A stretch of 64,000 nt of DNA from Aquincola tertiaricarbonis (lineage in GTDB: Bacteria > Pseudomonadota > Gammaproteobacteria > Burkholderiales > Burkholderiaceae_C), in NCBI RefSeq assembly GCF_000969605.1, contig NZ_JZUE01000002.1, positions 248,001 through 312,000 of the forward strand. Reading direction: 5' to 3'. The position numbers and the translations under genes are program-made. Positions within the stretch are counted from its first letter, which is position 1; every line of letters starts with the position of its first letter. Below the pieces are notes generated by a model. That model worked only from the letters and a program-made list of their open reading frames with translations, did no database searches and was not told the origin of the DNA. Positions 26,201-33,755 of the stretch are shown here, in pieces.

Positions 26201-27164
26201 CGGCGTCGATCACGAAGCGGATGCCGGGCACCGTCAACGAGGTCTCGGCCACGTTGGTGGCCAGCACGATCCGCGGCGCGCCGCCGGTGGAGAACACCCG
26301 GTCCTGCTCCTGCTGCGACAGCCTTGCGAACAGCGGCAGGATGTCGGCGTGCCGGTGCGCCGGCTGGTGCGCCAGGTGCTTGCGCAGGTGGTCGGCCGCC
26401 TCGCGGATTTCACGCTCGCCGGGCAGGAAGACGAGGATGTCGCCGCCGATGCGGCCCGACCAGAGTTCGTCCACCGCATCGACGATGGCGTCGTTCAGGC
26501 CGTATTCGCGGCTTTCCTCGAAGGGGCGCCAGCGTTGTTCCACCGGGAACAACCGGCCGGACACCATGATGACCGGGGCCGGGCCATTCCTGCCCGCGAA
26601 GTGGTTCGCAAACCGCTCCGCATCGATGGTGGCCGAGGTGACGATGATCTTCAGGTCGGGCCGGCGCGGCAGGATCTGCCGCAGGTGGCCGAGCAGGAAG
26701 TCGATGTTCAGGCTGCGCTCGTGCGCCTCGTCGATGATCAGCGTGTCATAGCCGCGCAGCAGCGGGTCGGTCTGCGTCTCGGCCAGCAGGATGCCGTCGG
26801 TCATCAGCTTGACGCTGGCGCCCGGCTGCAGCCGGTCCTGGAAGCGCACCTTGTAGCCCACCACCTCGCCCAGCGGGGTCTTCAGCTCCTCGGCGATGCG
26901 CTTGGCCACGCTGCTGGCCGCGATGCGCCGCGGCTGGGTGTGGCCGATCAGCTTGCCGCCGTTGATCCTGCCGCGGCCCAGCTCCAGCACGATCTTGGGC
27001 AGCTGGGTGGTCTTGCCGGAGCCGGTCTCGCCGCAGACGATGACCACCTGGTGCTCGGCGATCAGGCGCGCGATCTCCTCGCGTCGCGCCGAAACCGGCA
27101 GGGATTCTGGAAATTCGATGGCCAGCGCGGCGACGCCGGCGGCAGGGGTGGGGGCTGAACTCAC
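23277..27164 (-). CDS. hrpA: ATP-dependent RNA helicase HrpA, DEAH box
   Basis: 1295 residues, the size of E. coli HrpA (about 1300). Helicase motifs in order: Walker A GETGSGKTTQLP (45-56), TQPRR, DEAH at 146-149, SAT, then the second RecA domain with TNVAETSLTVPGI and QRAGRCGR. Helicase-associated, OB-type and C-terminal DUF3418 regions follow, with an Ala/Pro-rich low-complexity stretch near residues 985-1020. HrpA resolves stalled or collided ribosomes in E. coli. GTG 27164 is preferred because it starts just before the first conserved segment; a start 12 codons upstream is possible. It is divergent from argA, 62 bp between starts. Confidence 0.95.
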   Translation of the reverse strand: MSSAPTPAAGVAALAIEFPESLPVSARREEIARLIAEHQVVIVCGETGSGKTTQLPKIVLELGRGRINGGKLIGHTQPRRIAASSVAKRIAEELKTPLGEVVGYKVRFQDRLQPGASVKLMTDGILLAETQTDPLLRGYDTLIIDEAHERSLNIDFLLGHLRQILPRRPDLKIIVTSATIDAERFANHFAGRNGPAPVIMVSGRLFPVEQRWRPFEESREYGLNDAIVDAVDELWSGRIGGDILVFLPGEREIREAADHLRKHLAHQPAHRHADILPLFARLSQQEQDRVFSTGGAPRIVLATNVAETSLTVPGIRFVIDAGLARVKRYSYRNKVEQLQIEPVSQAAANQRAGRCGRVADGVCIRLYDEADFTARPRFTDPEILRSSLAGVILRMKSLKLGDVEDFPFLEAPPRKAIADGYALLGELGAVDDDNALTPIGQELSRLPLDPRVGRMILEARERGSLAEVLVIASALSGQDVRDRPLEAAQAADEKHRKFDDEKSEFMGYLKLWHWIEQGRGVHGHAGSEAPVDTPKLSNRQQEQRLRESFVSPRRVREWRDIHSQLLTVVREHGWRQNTQPATYEQVHMAMLAGLLGNIGLKSEEDDWYLGARGIKFWKHPGAHLSKKPGRWLVAAELVETTRLFGRGLAAIEPQWIERIAGHLLKKQLLEPHWEKKAGEVVALERATLYGIVVYNNRRVNYAAVDPAGAREIFIREGLVQDEWDTRLPFLAHNRKLIRQVQELEHKARRQDVLVDDDLIFAFYDQQLPADVTSGPALERWYRHAAKEQPELLKLTRDELMRHEAAGITTSAFPKVVRLGGVDCAATYLHDPGDAKDGVTVTVPIYALNQVSDERCEWLVPGMLKDKVLALVKSLHQRPRSRLVPLPDYAAEFVATVPFAQGSLMDVLLKAVRDRTQLAVQRNDFKLETLPAHLFMNFRVVDEHGRQLGMGRNLASLKAELGGQARSAFQALAGLKLGNAAAAEPASAPAGKGAQRVPAPAGDGRPAAPAENKPAAAYTAWTFGELPELMEIRKAGQTLVGFPALIDKRTHVEIEVFDEPDVAAARHRAGLRRLVALAIKEPLKYLEKNIPDLRQMAVWFMPLGTQEELRDQIIDVALDRAFLADPLPTDARAFQARIDEGRARLNLIAQEVARMAGTVLVEHAAALRKLKDSRAPKEVADDVTAQLQRLVGKRFLLDTPWAALAHLPRYLKAVVLRLDKLRADPVRDAQRLAELRPLEQRYTRRIAELKGTADARLNEYRWLLEELRVSLFAQELRTPQPVSAKRLDKAWAQLSS

Positions 27165-27226
27165 GGGGCGCGGATTATGACGAGGTGCCCTGCGGCACAA
27201 TGCCCGGCCCCGAAAGCCGTACGTCG

Positions 27227-28564
27227 ATGAACCTCATATTTCCCCATACCTTCGTGCCCTGGTTTCGCTCGGTAGCGCCGTACATCCACGCCTACCGCGG
27301 CAAGACCTTCGTGGTGGCCATGGCGGGCGAGGGCATTGCCGCCGGCAAGCTGAGTGCCTTCGCGCAAGACCTGGCCATCCTGCAGGCCATGGGCATCAAG
27401 CTGGTGCTGGTGCACGGCTTCCGCCCGCAGGTCAGCGAGCAGTTGCGCGCCAAGGGCCACCCCGAGCGATTCAGCCACGGCCTGCGCATCACGGACGCGC
27501 CGGCGCTGGACGCCGCGCAGGAGGCCGCCGGCCAGCTGCGCTTCGAGATCGAGGCGGCGTTCTCCCAGGGCCTGCCGAACACGCCGATGGCCAATGCCAC
27601 GGTGCGGGTGGTGTCGGGCAACTTCCTCACCGCGCGGCCGGTCGGCATCGTCGACGGCGTGGACTTCATGCACAGCGGCATCGTGCGCAAGGTGGATGCG
27701 ATCACCATACGCCGCACCATCGACAGCGGCGCGGTGGTGCTGCTGTCGCCGTTCGGCTTCTCGCCCACCGGCGAGGCCTTCAACCTGACGATGGAAGACG
27801 TGGCCACCTCCACCGCCATCGCGCTGCAGGCCGACAAGCTGATGTTCATGACCGAGGTGCCGGGTATCCGCGAAAAGCAGGACGACCCGGAAAGCGACAT
27901 CGATACCGAACTGGCGCTGGCCGACGCCGAAAAACTGCTGGCGGTTTTGCCGGCCACCAAACCCACCGAGCCGGGCTTTTACCTGCGCCACTGCGTCAAG
28001 GCCTGCCGCGAAGGCGTCGAGCGCTCGCACATCCTGCCCTACAGCCAGGACGGCGCGCTGCTGATGGAGGTTTATACCCACGACGGCATCGGCACCATGG
28101 TGGTGGACGAAAAACTCGAGAGCCTGCGTGAAGCCACCGCAGACGACGTCGGCGGTATCCTGCAGCTGATCGAACCCTTCGAGCGCGACGGCACCCTGGT
28201 GCGCCGCGAACGCACTTCCATCGAGCGGGATATCGCCAACTACACCGTGATCGAGCACGACGGCGTGATCTTCGGTTGCGCGGCGCTGTATCCGTATCCC
28301 GAGGCCGGCACCGCGGAAATGGCGGCACTCACCATCAGCCCGCAGGTGCAAAGCCAGGGCGATGGCGAGCGCATCCTCAAGCGGGTGGAGCAGCGCGCCA
28401 GGTCGATGGGGCTCGCCAGCATTTTCGTGCTTACCACGCGCACGATGCACTGGTTCATCAAGCGTGGTTTCCAGCCGGTGGATCCGGATTGGCTGCCCGA
28501 GGCGCGCAAGCGCAAATACAACTGGGACCGGCGCTCGCAAGTGCTGGTCAAGCACCTTCAGTAA
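27227..28564 (+). CDS. argA: N-acetylglutamate synthase (amino-acid N-acetyltransferase)
   Basis: First step of arginine synthesis, acetylation of glutamate. 445 residues: an amino-acid-kinase-fold domain (about 1-285; VLVHGFRPQVSEQL and IRRTIDSGAVVLLSPFGFSP) fused to a GNAT acetyltransferase (about 295-445; ALTISPQVQSQGDGERIL acetyl-CoA loop). This is the classic ArgA architecture; the kinase-like domain binds the arginine feedback inhibitor. ATG 27227 starts at the conserved FVPWFRSVAPYI region. yggX follows after 21 bp. The AA-rich codon use in the second half (for example AAAAGC, GAAAAA) is slightly less GC-extreme than the neighbouring genes. Confidence 0.95.
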   Translation: MNLIFPHTFVPWFRSVAPYIHAYRGKTFVVAMAGEGIAAGKLSAFAQDLAILQAMGIKLVLVHGFRPQVSEQLRAKGHPERFSHGLRITDAPALDAAQEAAGQLRFEIEAAFSQGLPNTPMANATVRVVSGNFLTARPVGIVDGVDFMHSGIVRKVDAITIRRTIDSGAVVLLSPFGFSPTGEAFNLTMEDVATSTAIALQADKLMFMTEVPGIREKQDDPESDIDTELALADAEKLLAVLPATKPTEPGFYLRHCVKACREGVERSHILPYSQDGALLMEVYTHDGIGTMVVDEKLESLREATADDVGGILQLIEPFERDGTLVRRERTSIERDIANYTVIEHDGVIFGCAALYPYPEAGTAEMAALTISPQVQSQGDGERILKRVEQRARSMGLASIFVLTTRTMHWFIKRGFQPVDPDWLPEARKRKYNWDRRSQVLVKHLQ

Positions 28565-28585
28565 CCCTTTGCCCGGAGAACCCCG

Positions 28586-28882
28586 ATGACCCGCACCGTC
28601 CAATGCATCTACCTGAAGAAGGAAGCCGAGGGTTTGAGCTTCGCGCCCTATCCGGGCGAGCTCGGCAAGCGCATCTACGACAACGTCAGCAAGGAAGCTT
28701 TCGAGGCCTGGAAGAAGCACCAGACGATGCTGGTCAACGAAAACCGCCTGAATCTGGCCGATGCCCGCGCCCGCCAATACCTGGCGCGCCAGATGGAGCG
28801 CTTCTTCTTCGGCGAAGGCGCCGAGCAGCCCACCGGCTACGTGCCGCCGAGCGATCCGCAAGCCCCCGGCAACGCCAGTTGA
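28586..28882 (+). CDS. yggX: Fe(2+)-trafficking / oxidative-damage protection protein YggX
   Basis: 98 residues, the usual size. The N-terminus [17 protein letters not shown] carries the conserved Cys7, and [20 protein letters not shown] and [17 protein letters not shown] are family hallmarks. YggX protects iron-sulfur clusters and is linked to iron delivery. A GGAG lies shortly upstream of the ATG. It lies between argA and an iron-binding protein with a Fur-like site that begins at its stop codon, so iron metabolism genes are grouped here. Confidence 0.95.
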   Translation: MTRTVQCIYLKKEAEGLSFAPYPGELGKRIYDNVSKEAFEAWKKHQTMLVNENRLNLADARARQYLARQMERFFFGEGAEQPTGYVPPSDPQAPGNAS

Positions 28883-28915
28883 TTAACGCGAATCATTCTC
28901 GATAGCTTCTATACT
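28882..28915 (+). promoter_or_regulatory. Fur-box-like site and -10 of the iron-binding-protein gene
   Basis: Positions 28882-28900 match 13 of 19 bases of the Fur consensus, the right half AATCATTCTC almost exactly. TATACT (28910-28915) is a good -10 placed just downstream. Bound Fur would overlap the -35 region, which is the normal geometry for iron repression. No strong -35 hexamer is present. Confidence 0.6.
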
Positions 28916-28950
28916 GGCTCCGTCTTCGACTGATCCCGCTGAGGAGCCCC

Positions 28951-29988
28951 ATGTCCCTTTCGAGAGTGTTCCTGGCCGCGGCCGCCGTGGCCGCGCTGCA
29001 GGCGCCCGCCCATGCGCAGGAGCAGGTGCTCAACCTGTACTCCGCCCGTCACTACCAGACCGACGAGGCGCTCTACGCCAACTTCACCAAGGCGACGGGC
29101 ATCCGCATCAACCGCGTCGACGGCGACGACTCCGGCATCCTCTCCCGCCTGAAGAGCGAGGGCGCCAGCAGCCCCGCCGACGTGATCCTGCTGGTGGACG
29201 CCGCCCGCCTGTGGCGCGCCGAAACCGACGGCCTGTTCCAGCCGGTCAAGAGCAGCACGCTCGACAGCCGCATCCCTGCCAACCTGCGCGGCAAGGACAC
29301 CGGCAACGGCGCGCAGTGGTTCGGCATGTCCACCCGCGCCCGCGTCATCATCTACAACAAGATCAAGGTCAAGCCGGCCGACGTGGCCACCTACGAGTCG
29401 CTGGCCGACCCGAAGAACAAGGGCAAGATCTGCACGCGCTCCGGCTCGCATCCCTACAACCTGTCGCTGTTCGGCGCCATGGTGGAGCACATGGGCCCGG
29501 AAAAGGCCGAGGCCTGGCTGCAGGGCGTCAAGGACAATCTGGCGCGCGATCCCAAGGGCGGTGATACCGACCAGATCAAGGCCGTAGCCGCCGGCGAATG
29601 CGACATCGCCATCAGCAACAGCTACTACTTCGCGCGCATGATGCGCTCGACCAAGCCGGAAGACCGCGCCGTGGTTGAAAAGGTGGCCGTGGTGTTCCCC
29701 AACCAGCAAAGCTGGGGCACGCATCTGAACATCGCCGGTGCCGGCGTTGCGAAATACGCACCCCACCGTGAAGCCGCGGTGAAGTTCCTTGAATATCTGT
29801 CCAGCGACGAAGCCCAGATCTACTTCGCCAACGGCAATAACGAATGGCCGGCGGTGGCCAGCGTGAAACCGTCCAATCCTGCGCTGGAATCGCTGGGCAC
29901 ATTCAAGTCTGAAACCATCCCCGTGTCGGCCGTCGGCGTCAACCAGGGCAAGGTGCAGCAAATGCTCGACAGGGTGGGTTTCAAGTAA
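28951..29988 (+). CDS. Iron(III) ABC transporter periplasmic binding protein (FbpA/FutA type)
   Basis: 345 residues. A Sec signal peptide (residues 1-22, cleaving after AHA) precedes a type-2 periplasmic binding fold. Family marks are LNLYSARHYQTDEALYANF at the mature N-terminus, KICTRSGSHPYNLSLFG, and the iron-ligand tyrosine pair in NSYYFARMM. It should bind ferric iron for an ABC importer, but no permease or ATPase gene is present on either side. A GAGGAG-like site lies upstream and a Fur-like operator controls the promoter region. Confidence 0.92.
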   Translation: MSLSRVFLAAAAVAALQAPAHAQEQVLNLYSARHYQTDEALYANFTKATGIRINRVDGDDSGILSRLKSEGASSPADVILLVDAARLWRAETDGLFQPVKSSTLDSRIPANLRGKDTGNGAQWFGMSTRARVIIYNKIKVKPADVATYESLADPKNKGKICTRSGSHPYNLSLFGAMVEHMGPEKAEAWLQGVKDNLARDPKGGDTDQIKAVAAGECDIAISNSYYFARMMRSTKPEDRAVVEKVAVVFPNQQSWGTHLNIAGAGVAKYAPHREAAVKFLEYLSSDEAQIYFANGNNEWPAVASVKPSNPALESLGTFKSETIPVSAVGVNQGKVQQMLDRVGFK

Positions 29989-30015
29989 GCCGCTTTCCCT
30001 TCGCTCGTCTTCTCG

Positions 30016-30051
30016 CGGGCACGCGGCGATGATATATTCGCCGCGTGCCCG
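30016..30051. promoter_or_regulatory. Perfect 14-bp inverted repeat around the -10 of the H-NS-like gene
   Basis: Arms CGGGCACGCGGCGA (30016-30029) and TCGCCGCGTGCCCG (30038-30051) are exactly complementary and flank an 8-bp AT-rich centre, TGATATAT. The centre plus the first base of the right arm gives TATATT (30033-30038), a good -10. There is no T tract, so it is not an intrinsic terminator of the upstream gene. Operator, cruciform or leader hairpin are the options. Confidence 0.7.
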
Positions 30052-30071
30052 AATTGTCTGAGGAGACCCGA

Positions 30072-30377
30072 TTGGCAACGCTGCAAGAACTCCTGGCCCA
30101 GAAAGCATCGCTCGAAAAGCAGATTGCTGAAACGCAACGCGAGGAGCGTGCAAACGCCATCGCCAAGGTCAAGTCGATCATGTCCGAACACGGGCTGACC
30201 CTGGCCGATCTTTCCCAACGCGCCGCCCCTCCCCGCGCCGAAGGCACGCCCAAGAAAGTGGCAGCCAAATACCGCAACGGTGATACCGGCGAAACATGGT
30301 CGGGCCGTGGCCTGCAACCCAAATGGCTGAAGGCCGCCCTGGCCGAAGGCAAGCAGCTTTCCGATTTCGCCATCTGA
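30072..30377 (+). CDS. H-NS histone-family nucleoid protein
   Basis: 101 residues from a TTG start. The start is fixed by GAGGAG at 30060-30065, six bases upstream, and by the resulting N-terminus MATLQELLAQKASLEKQI, the form seen in Burkholderiales H-NS-family proteins; an upstream GTG at 30045 lies inside the inverted repeat. The N-terminal half is a predicted coiled-coil oligomerisation region. The C-terminal half, KYRNGDTGETWSGRGLQPKWL, is the H-NS DNA-binding domain with the WSGRG hook that enters the minor groove of AT-rich DNA. It probably silences AT-rich genes and may regulate itself. Confidence 0.93.
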   Translation: MATLQELLAQKASLEKQIAETQREERANAIAKVKSIMSEHGLTLADLSQRAAPPRAEGTPKKVAAKYRNGDTGETWSGRGLQPKWLKAALAEGKQLSDFAI

Positions 30378-30382
30378 TCGCC

Positions 30383-30410
30383 GCGCCGGCACCTTTGGCG
30401 GCGCCGGCGC
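30383..30410 (+). terminator. GC-rich hairpin after the H-NS-like gene (possible terminator)
   Basis: GCGCCGGC (30383-30390) pairs with GCCGGCGC (30403-30410) around a 12-nt loop, 6 bp after the stop codon. No T run follows, so intrinsic termination is uncertain; the hairpin could protect the 3' end or support factor-dependent termination. Confidence 0.35.
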
Positions 30411-30493
30411 CACACTTGCCAGACAAACTCCACATCTGGTTGCGCTGCCCCCACGGCAGGTCCTAGCATCCGGTAGCGCGCACCGCGCGTGTT

Positions 30494-33400
30494 ATGTCGC
30501 CGCACGCGTTGTTGTGGTGCTTCGTGTCCTCGCTACCGCCCCCCTCCTCTCCTGCCGCCACCGCTGCCGCCGACGCTCCGGCGGCCACGCCTTTTGCCGC
30601 CCGGCCCGACGCCGGCGTGCTGGGGCGGGCGGTCCTGGTGGCCGGCCTGTGCGCCGCGCTCGGCCTGCTGGCCCTGCGCCACGGCCGCATCGACGAGGGG
30701 CCCGCCCTGCTTTGGCTGCCCGCCGGCATCGCGCTGGGCGCGTTGCTGTCCTGGGGCCGGTCGATGGCCGGGGCCGTGGCGGCGGGGCTGCTCGCCGCCC
30801 ACCTGCTGGCTGGCGAGTCACCCACCAGCGCCCTGCTGCTGGCCGCCGGTGAAACCGCGGCACCCTGGCTGGGCGCGGCCTGGCTGTCGCGCCAGCGGTT
30901 CCAGGCCGGCATGCCCGGCGTGCGCGATGCGCGGCTGCTGAGCGCCGCGGTAGTGGGCAGCGCGGCGCTGGCCGCCGCCTGGCATGCGCTGATGTGGGCC
31001 GTGCACGGCGATGACTCCCTGTCCGCCCTGGCGGCCGGCTATCTGGCCGGCATGGGCGCGGCCGCGGGCGGTTTGCTGGGCTGCCTGCCGTGGCTGGGCC
31101 GCGGCAGCCGCCTGCCGTCGGCCAGCCGCCCGCAGCCGCCCGCGGTCGATCCGGCCGGCCCCTCCACGCTGGCACCCTCCGGTTCTCCAGCCCACGCCGC
31201 GGCCAGCACCGCCCCGATGACTGCGGCGGTGGCGGCGCCAGAGCCGGGCACGGTCGGCCTGGCCGGCTCCTGTCTGCTGGCGGTGGCCACGCTGGCCGCC
31301 GGCTGGGGCGCCTGGCTGGGCACCGCGCCGCTGTCGGCCGCGCAGGCCTCCCTGGTGTTCATGCCGCCGGTGCTACTGGCCTGGATGGCGGCGCGCGGCG
31401 CCGGCCGCTGGGCCTCGGCGACCCTGGGCGTGCTGGCCATCGGCGCACTGCTCACGCTGGAAGCAGGCCACGGCCCTTTCGGCAGCCGGGGCGACCGCGG
31501 CCATGCGCTGCTGCTGCTGTGGGGTTACCTGGCCTGCTGCGGACTGCTGGTGCTCATCGTGCAGAGCGGTGCGGCCGAGCTGCGCCGCGTCAAGAGCCGC
31601 TGGCGGCTGGCGCTGGAGGCCGCGGACGTCGGCGTGGCCGACTGGGACCTGACCACCGGACGCGGCGTGCATTCGCCACGCTGGCAGGCGCTGCTGGGCA
31701 CGGCCGATGCCGCCGGCCCCTCCAGCCTGCCGCCGCCCCAGGCCTGGCTGGCGCAGGTGCATGCCGACGACCGCAACCGCGAGCGCGAGGCGCTGCAGCG
31801 CCTGCACAGCCCGGGCGAGGACGCCTACCGCCACGACCTGCGCCTGAAGACCGCCACCGGCTGGGGCTGGTTCCATGTGCAGATGCTGGTGGCCGAGCGC
31901 GACGGCCGCGGCGCCCCCAGCCGCCTGATCGCCACGCTGGCCGACATCGGCGACCGCCGCGCCAACGAGGAGCGTCAGCGCCTGTCCGCCCGTCTGTTCC
32001 AGCACCTGCACGAAGGCCTGCTGATCACCGATGCCGACCTGCGGGTGCTGGACGTCAATCCCACCTACTCGCAGATCATGGGCGTCTCCCGCCATGAGCT
32101 GCTGGGCACCGTGCCGCCGCTGCTGGCCGCCGCCCGTGCCGGCACGCCCAGCGGCGACCCTGCCGCGGCCGCCACCCACGGCAGCATGTGGGCCAGCCTG
32201 CGCGCCACCGGCACCTGGCGCGGCGAGGTGGTGGACCGCCGCCGCAACGGCGACCCCTGCGCGCTGCAGGTCACCATCACCGCGGTGCTGGGGCCGGACA
32301 GCCAGCCGCGCTATCACGTGTTGGTGATCTCCGACATCACCGAGCAGCACCTGCAGCGCCAGCGGCTGGAGCGCCAGGCGCTGTTCGACGAGCTGACACG
32401 CCTGCCCAACCGCGCGCGGCTGGCGCAGATGCTGGCCGATGCCATGGCGTCGGCCGACCGCGAGGGCACGCTGCTGGCCGTGTGCTACCTCGACCTGGAC
32501 CACTTCAAGCCAGTCAACGACCGCTTCGGCCATGCGGCGGGCGACCGGCTGCTGGTGGAGCTGGCGCACCGGCTGCGCGGCGCCCTGCGCAGCAATGCCG
32601 CCTGGTCCGATGCCGCGGCGCGCCTGGGCGGCGACGAGTTCGTGCTGCTGCTGCGCGCCGGCACGCTGGACGAGGCCCGGCTGGCGGTGGAGCGCGTGCT
32701 GCGCGTCATCTCGCAGCCCTATGCCATCGAGCCCGGCGCCGAACCAGTCACCGTCACCGCCAGCGTGGGCGCCACCGTCTACCCGCTGGACCGCAGCGAT
32801 GCCGATACCCTGCTGCGCCATGCCGACCACGCGATGTACGGTGCCAAGCAGTCGGGCCGCAACGGCTACAGCTTCTTCGACCCCGAGCACAGCCGCCGCA
32901 CCGAGGAACGCGTGATGGCCATCGGCCGCGTGCAGGAGGCGCTGGACAACCACGAACTGGAGCTGTACTACCAGCCCAAGGTCGACATGCGCCGCGGCAC
33001 GGTGCTGGGCATGGAGGCACTGCTGCGCTGGAACCATCCCGAGCACGGCGTCATCTCCCCGGCGCAGTTCCTGCCGCTGATCGAGCACACCGGCCTGTCG
33101 GCCCGCGTGGGCGACTGGGTGCTGGGCCAGGCGCTGGAGCAGCTGGCCCGCTGGCAGCGCCAGGGGCTGGACCTGTCGGTCAGCGTCAACGTCTCGGCCC
33201 GCCACCTGCAGGAGGCCGACTTCGCCCAGCGCCTGGCCGAGATGCTGGCCCGCCATGCCCGGCCGCTGGGCGAGCGGCTGGAACTGGAGGTGCTGGAGAC
33301 GGCCGCGCTGGCCGACATCGACTACACCTCCGCCCTGCTGGAGCGCTGCCGCCGGCTGGGCGTGCGCTTCTCGCTGGACGACTTCGGCACCGGCTACTCC

Positions 33401-33730
33401 ACCCTCACCTACCTCAAGCGGCTGCCGGTGGACGTGCTGAAGATCGACCGATCCTTCGTGCGCAACATGCTGGACGACCGGCAGGACCTGGCCATCGTGG
33501 AAGGCGTGATCGGCCTGGCCCGCACCTTCGGCTGCAGCGTGGTGGCCGAAGGCGTGGAGATGCCGGCGCAGGCGCGGCTGCTGATCGACATGGGCTGCGA
33601 CATCGGCCAGGGCCATGGCATCGCCAGCCCGATGCGCGCGCCCGCCGTGCTGGCCTGGGTGACCGCCTACCGCGGCCTGTTCACCGTGGCGCCGGCCGCC
33701 GAGGGCCCGCCGCCGCCGCAGGTGGCCTGA
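30494..33730 (+). CDS. MASE1-PAS-PAS-GGDEF-EAL cyclic-di-GMP enzyme
   Basis: 1078 residues. The N-terminus (about 40-360) is a multi-pass MASE1-type membrane sensor interrupted by a Pro/Ala-rich loop near 210-250. Two PAS-type segments follow (about 375-490 and 495-620). The diguanylate cyclase domain has an intact GGDEF (712-716); the phosphodiesterase has an intact EAL (about 841) plus NVSA, DDFGTGYS, KIDRSF and AEGVE motifs, so both activities look possible. Net direction cannot be told. The ATG at 30494 lacks a clear Shine-Dalgarno; a GTG 30 nt downstream is an alternative. dnaG starts 25 bp after its stop, and it occupies the position where rpsU or yqeY is often found. Confidence 0.93.
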   Translation: MSPHALLWCFVSSLPPPSSPAATAAADAPAATPFAARPDAGVLGRAVLVAGLCAALGLLALRHGRIDEGPALLWLPAGIALGALLSWGRSMAGAVAAGLLAAHLLAGESPTSALLLAAGETAAPWLGAAWLSRQRFQAGMPGVRDARLLSAAVVGSAALAAAWHALMWAVHGDDSLSALAAGYLAGMGAAAGGLLGCLPWLGRGSRLPSASRPQPPAVDPAGPSTLAPSGSPAHAAASTAPMTAAVAAPEPGTVGLAGSCLLAVATLAAGWGAWLGTAPLSAAQASLVFMPPVLLAWMAARGAGRWASATLGVLAIGALLTLEAGHGPFGSRGDRGHALLLLWGYLACCGLLVLIVQSGAAELRRVKSRWRLALEAADVGVADWDLTTGRGVHSPRWQALLGTADAAGPSSLPPPQAWLAQVHADDRNREREALQRLHSPGEDAYRHDLRLKTATGWGWFHVQMLVAERDGRGAPSRLIATLADIGDRRANEERQRLSARLFQHLHEGLLITDADLRVLDVNPTYSQIMGVSRHELLGTVPPLLAAARAGTPSGDPAAAATHGSMWASLRATGTWRGEVVDRRRNGDPCALQVTITAVLGPDSQPRYHVLVISDITEQHLQRQRLERQALFDELTRLPNRARLAQMLADAMASADREGTLLAVCYLDLDHFKPVNDRFGHAAGDRLLVELAHRLRGALRSNAAWSDAAARLGGDEFVLLLRAGTLDEARLAVERVLRVISQPYAIEPGAEPVTVTASVGATVYPLDRSDADTLLRHADHAMYGAKQSGRNGYSFFDPEHSRRTEERVMAIGRVQEALDNHELELYYQPKVDMRRGTVLGMEALLRWNHPEHGVISPAQFLPLIEHTGLSARVGDWVLGQALEQLARWQRQGLDLSVSVNVSARHLQEADFAQRLAEMLARHARPLGERLELEVLETAALADIDYTSALLERCRRLGVRFSLDDFGTGYSTLTYLKRLPVDVLKIDRSFVRNMLDDRQDLAIVEGVIGLARTFGCSVVAEGVEMPAQARLLIDMGCDIGQGHGIASPMRAPAVLAWVTAYRGLFTVAPAAEGPPPPQVA

Positions 33731-33755
33731 CCGGGCGCCTCGCTAGACTGCCGGC

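Noticed and set aside
23550-27158. 1202-codon open frame antisense to hrpA
   Set aside because: Same cause; compositionally biased with no recognisable motif, opposite a complete DEAH helicase.
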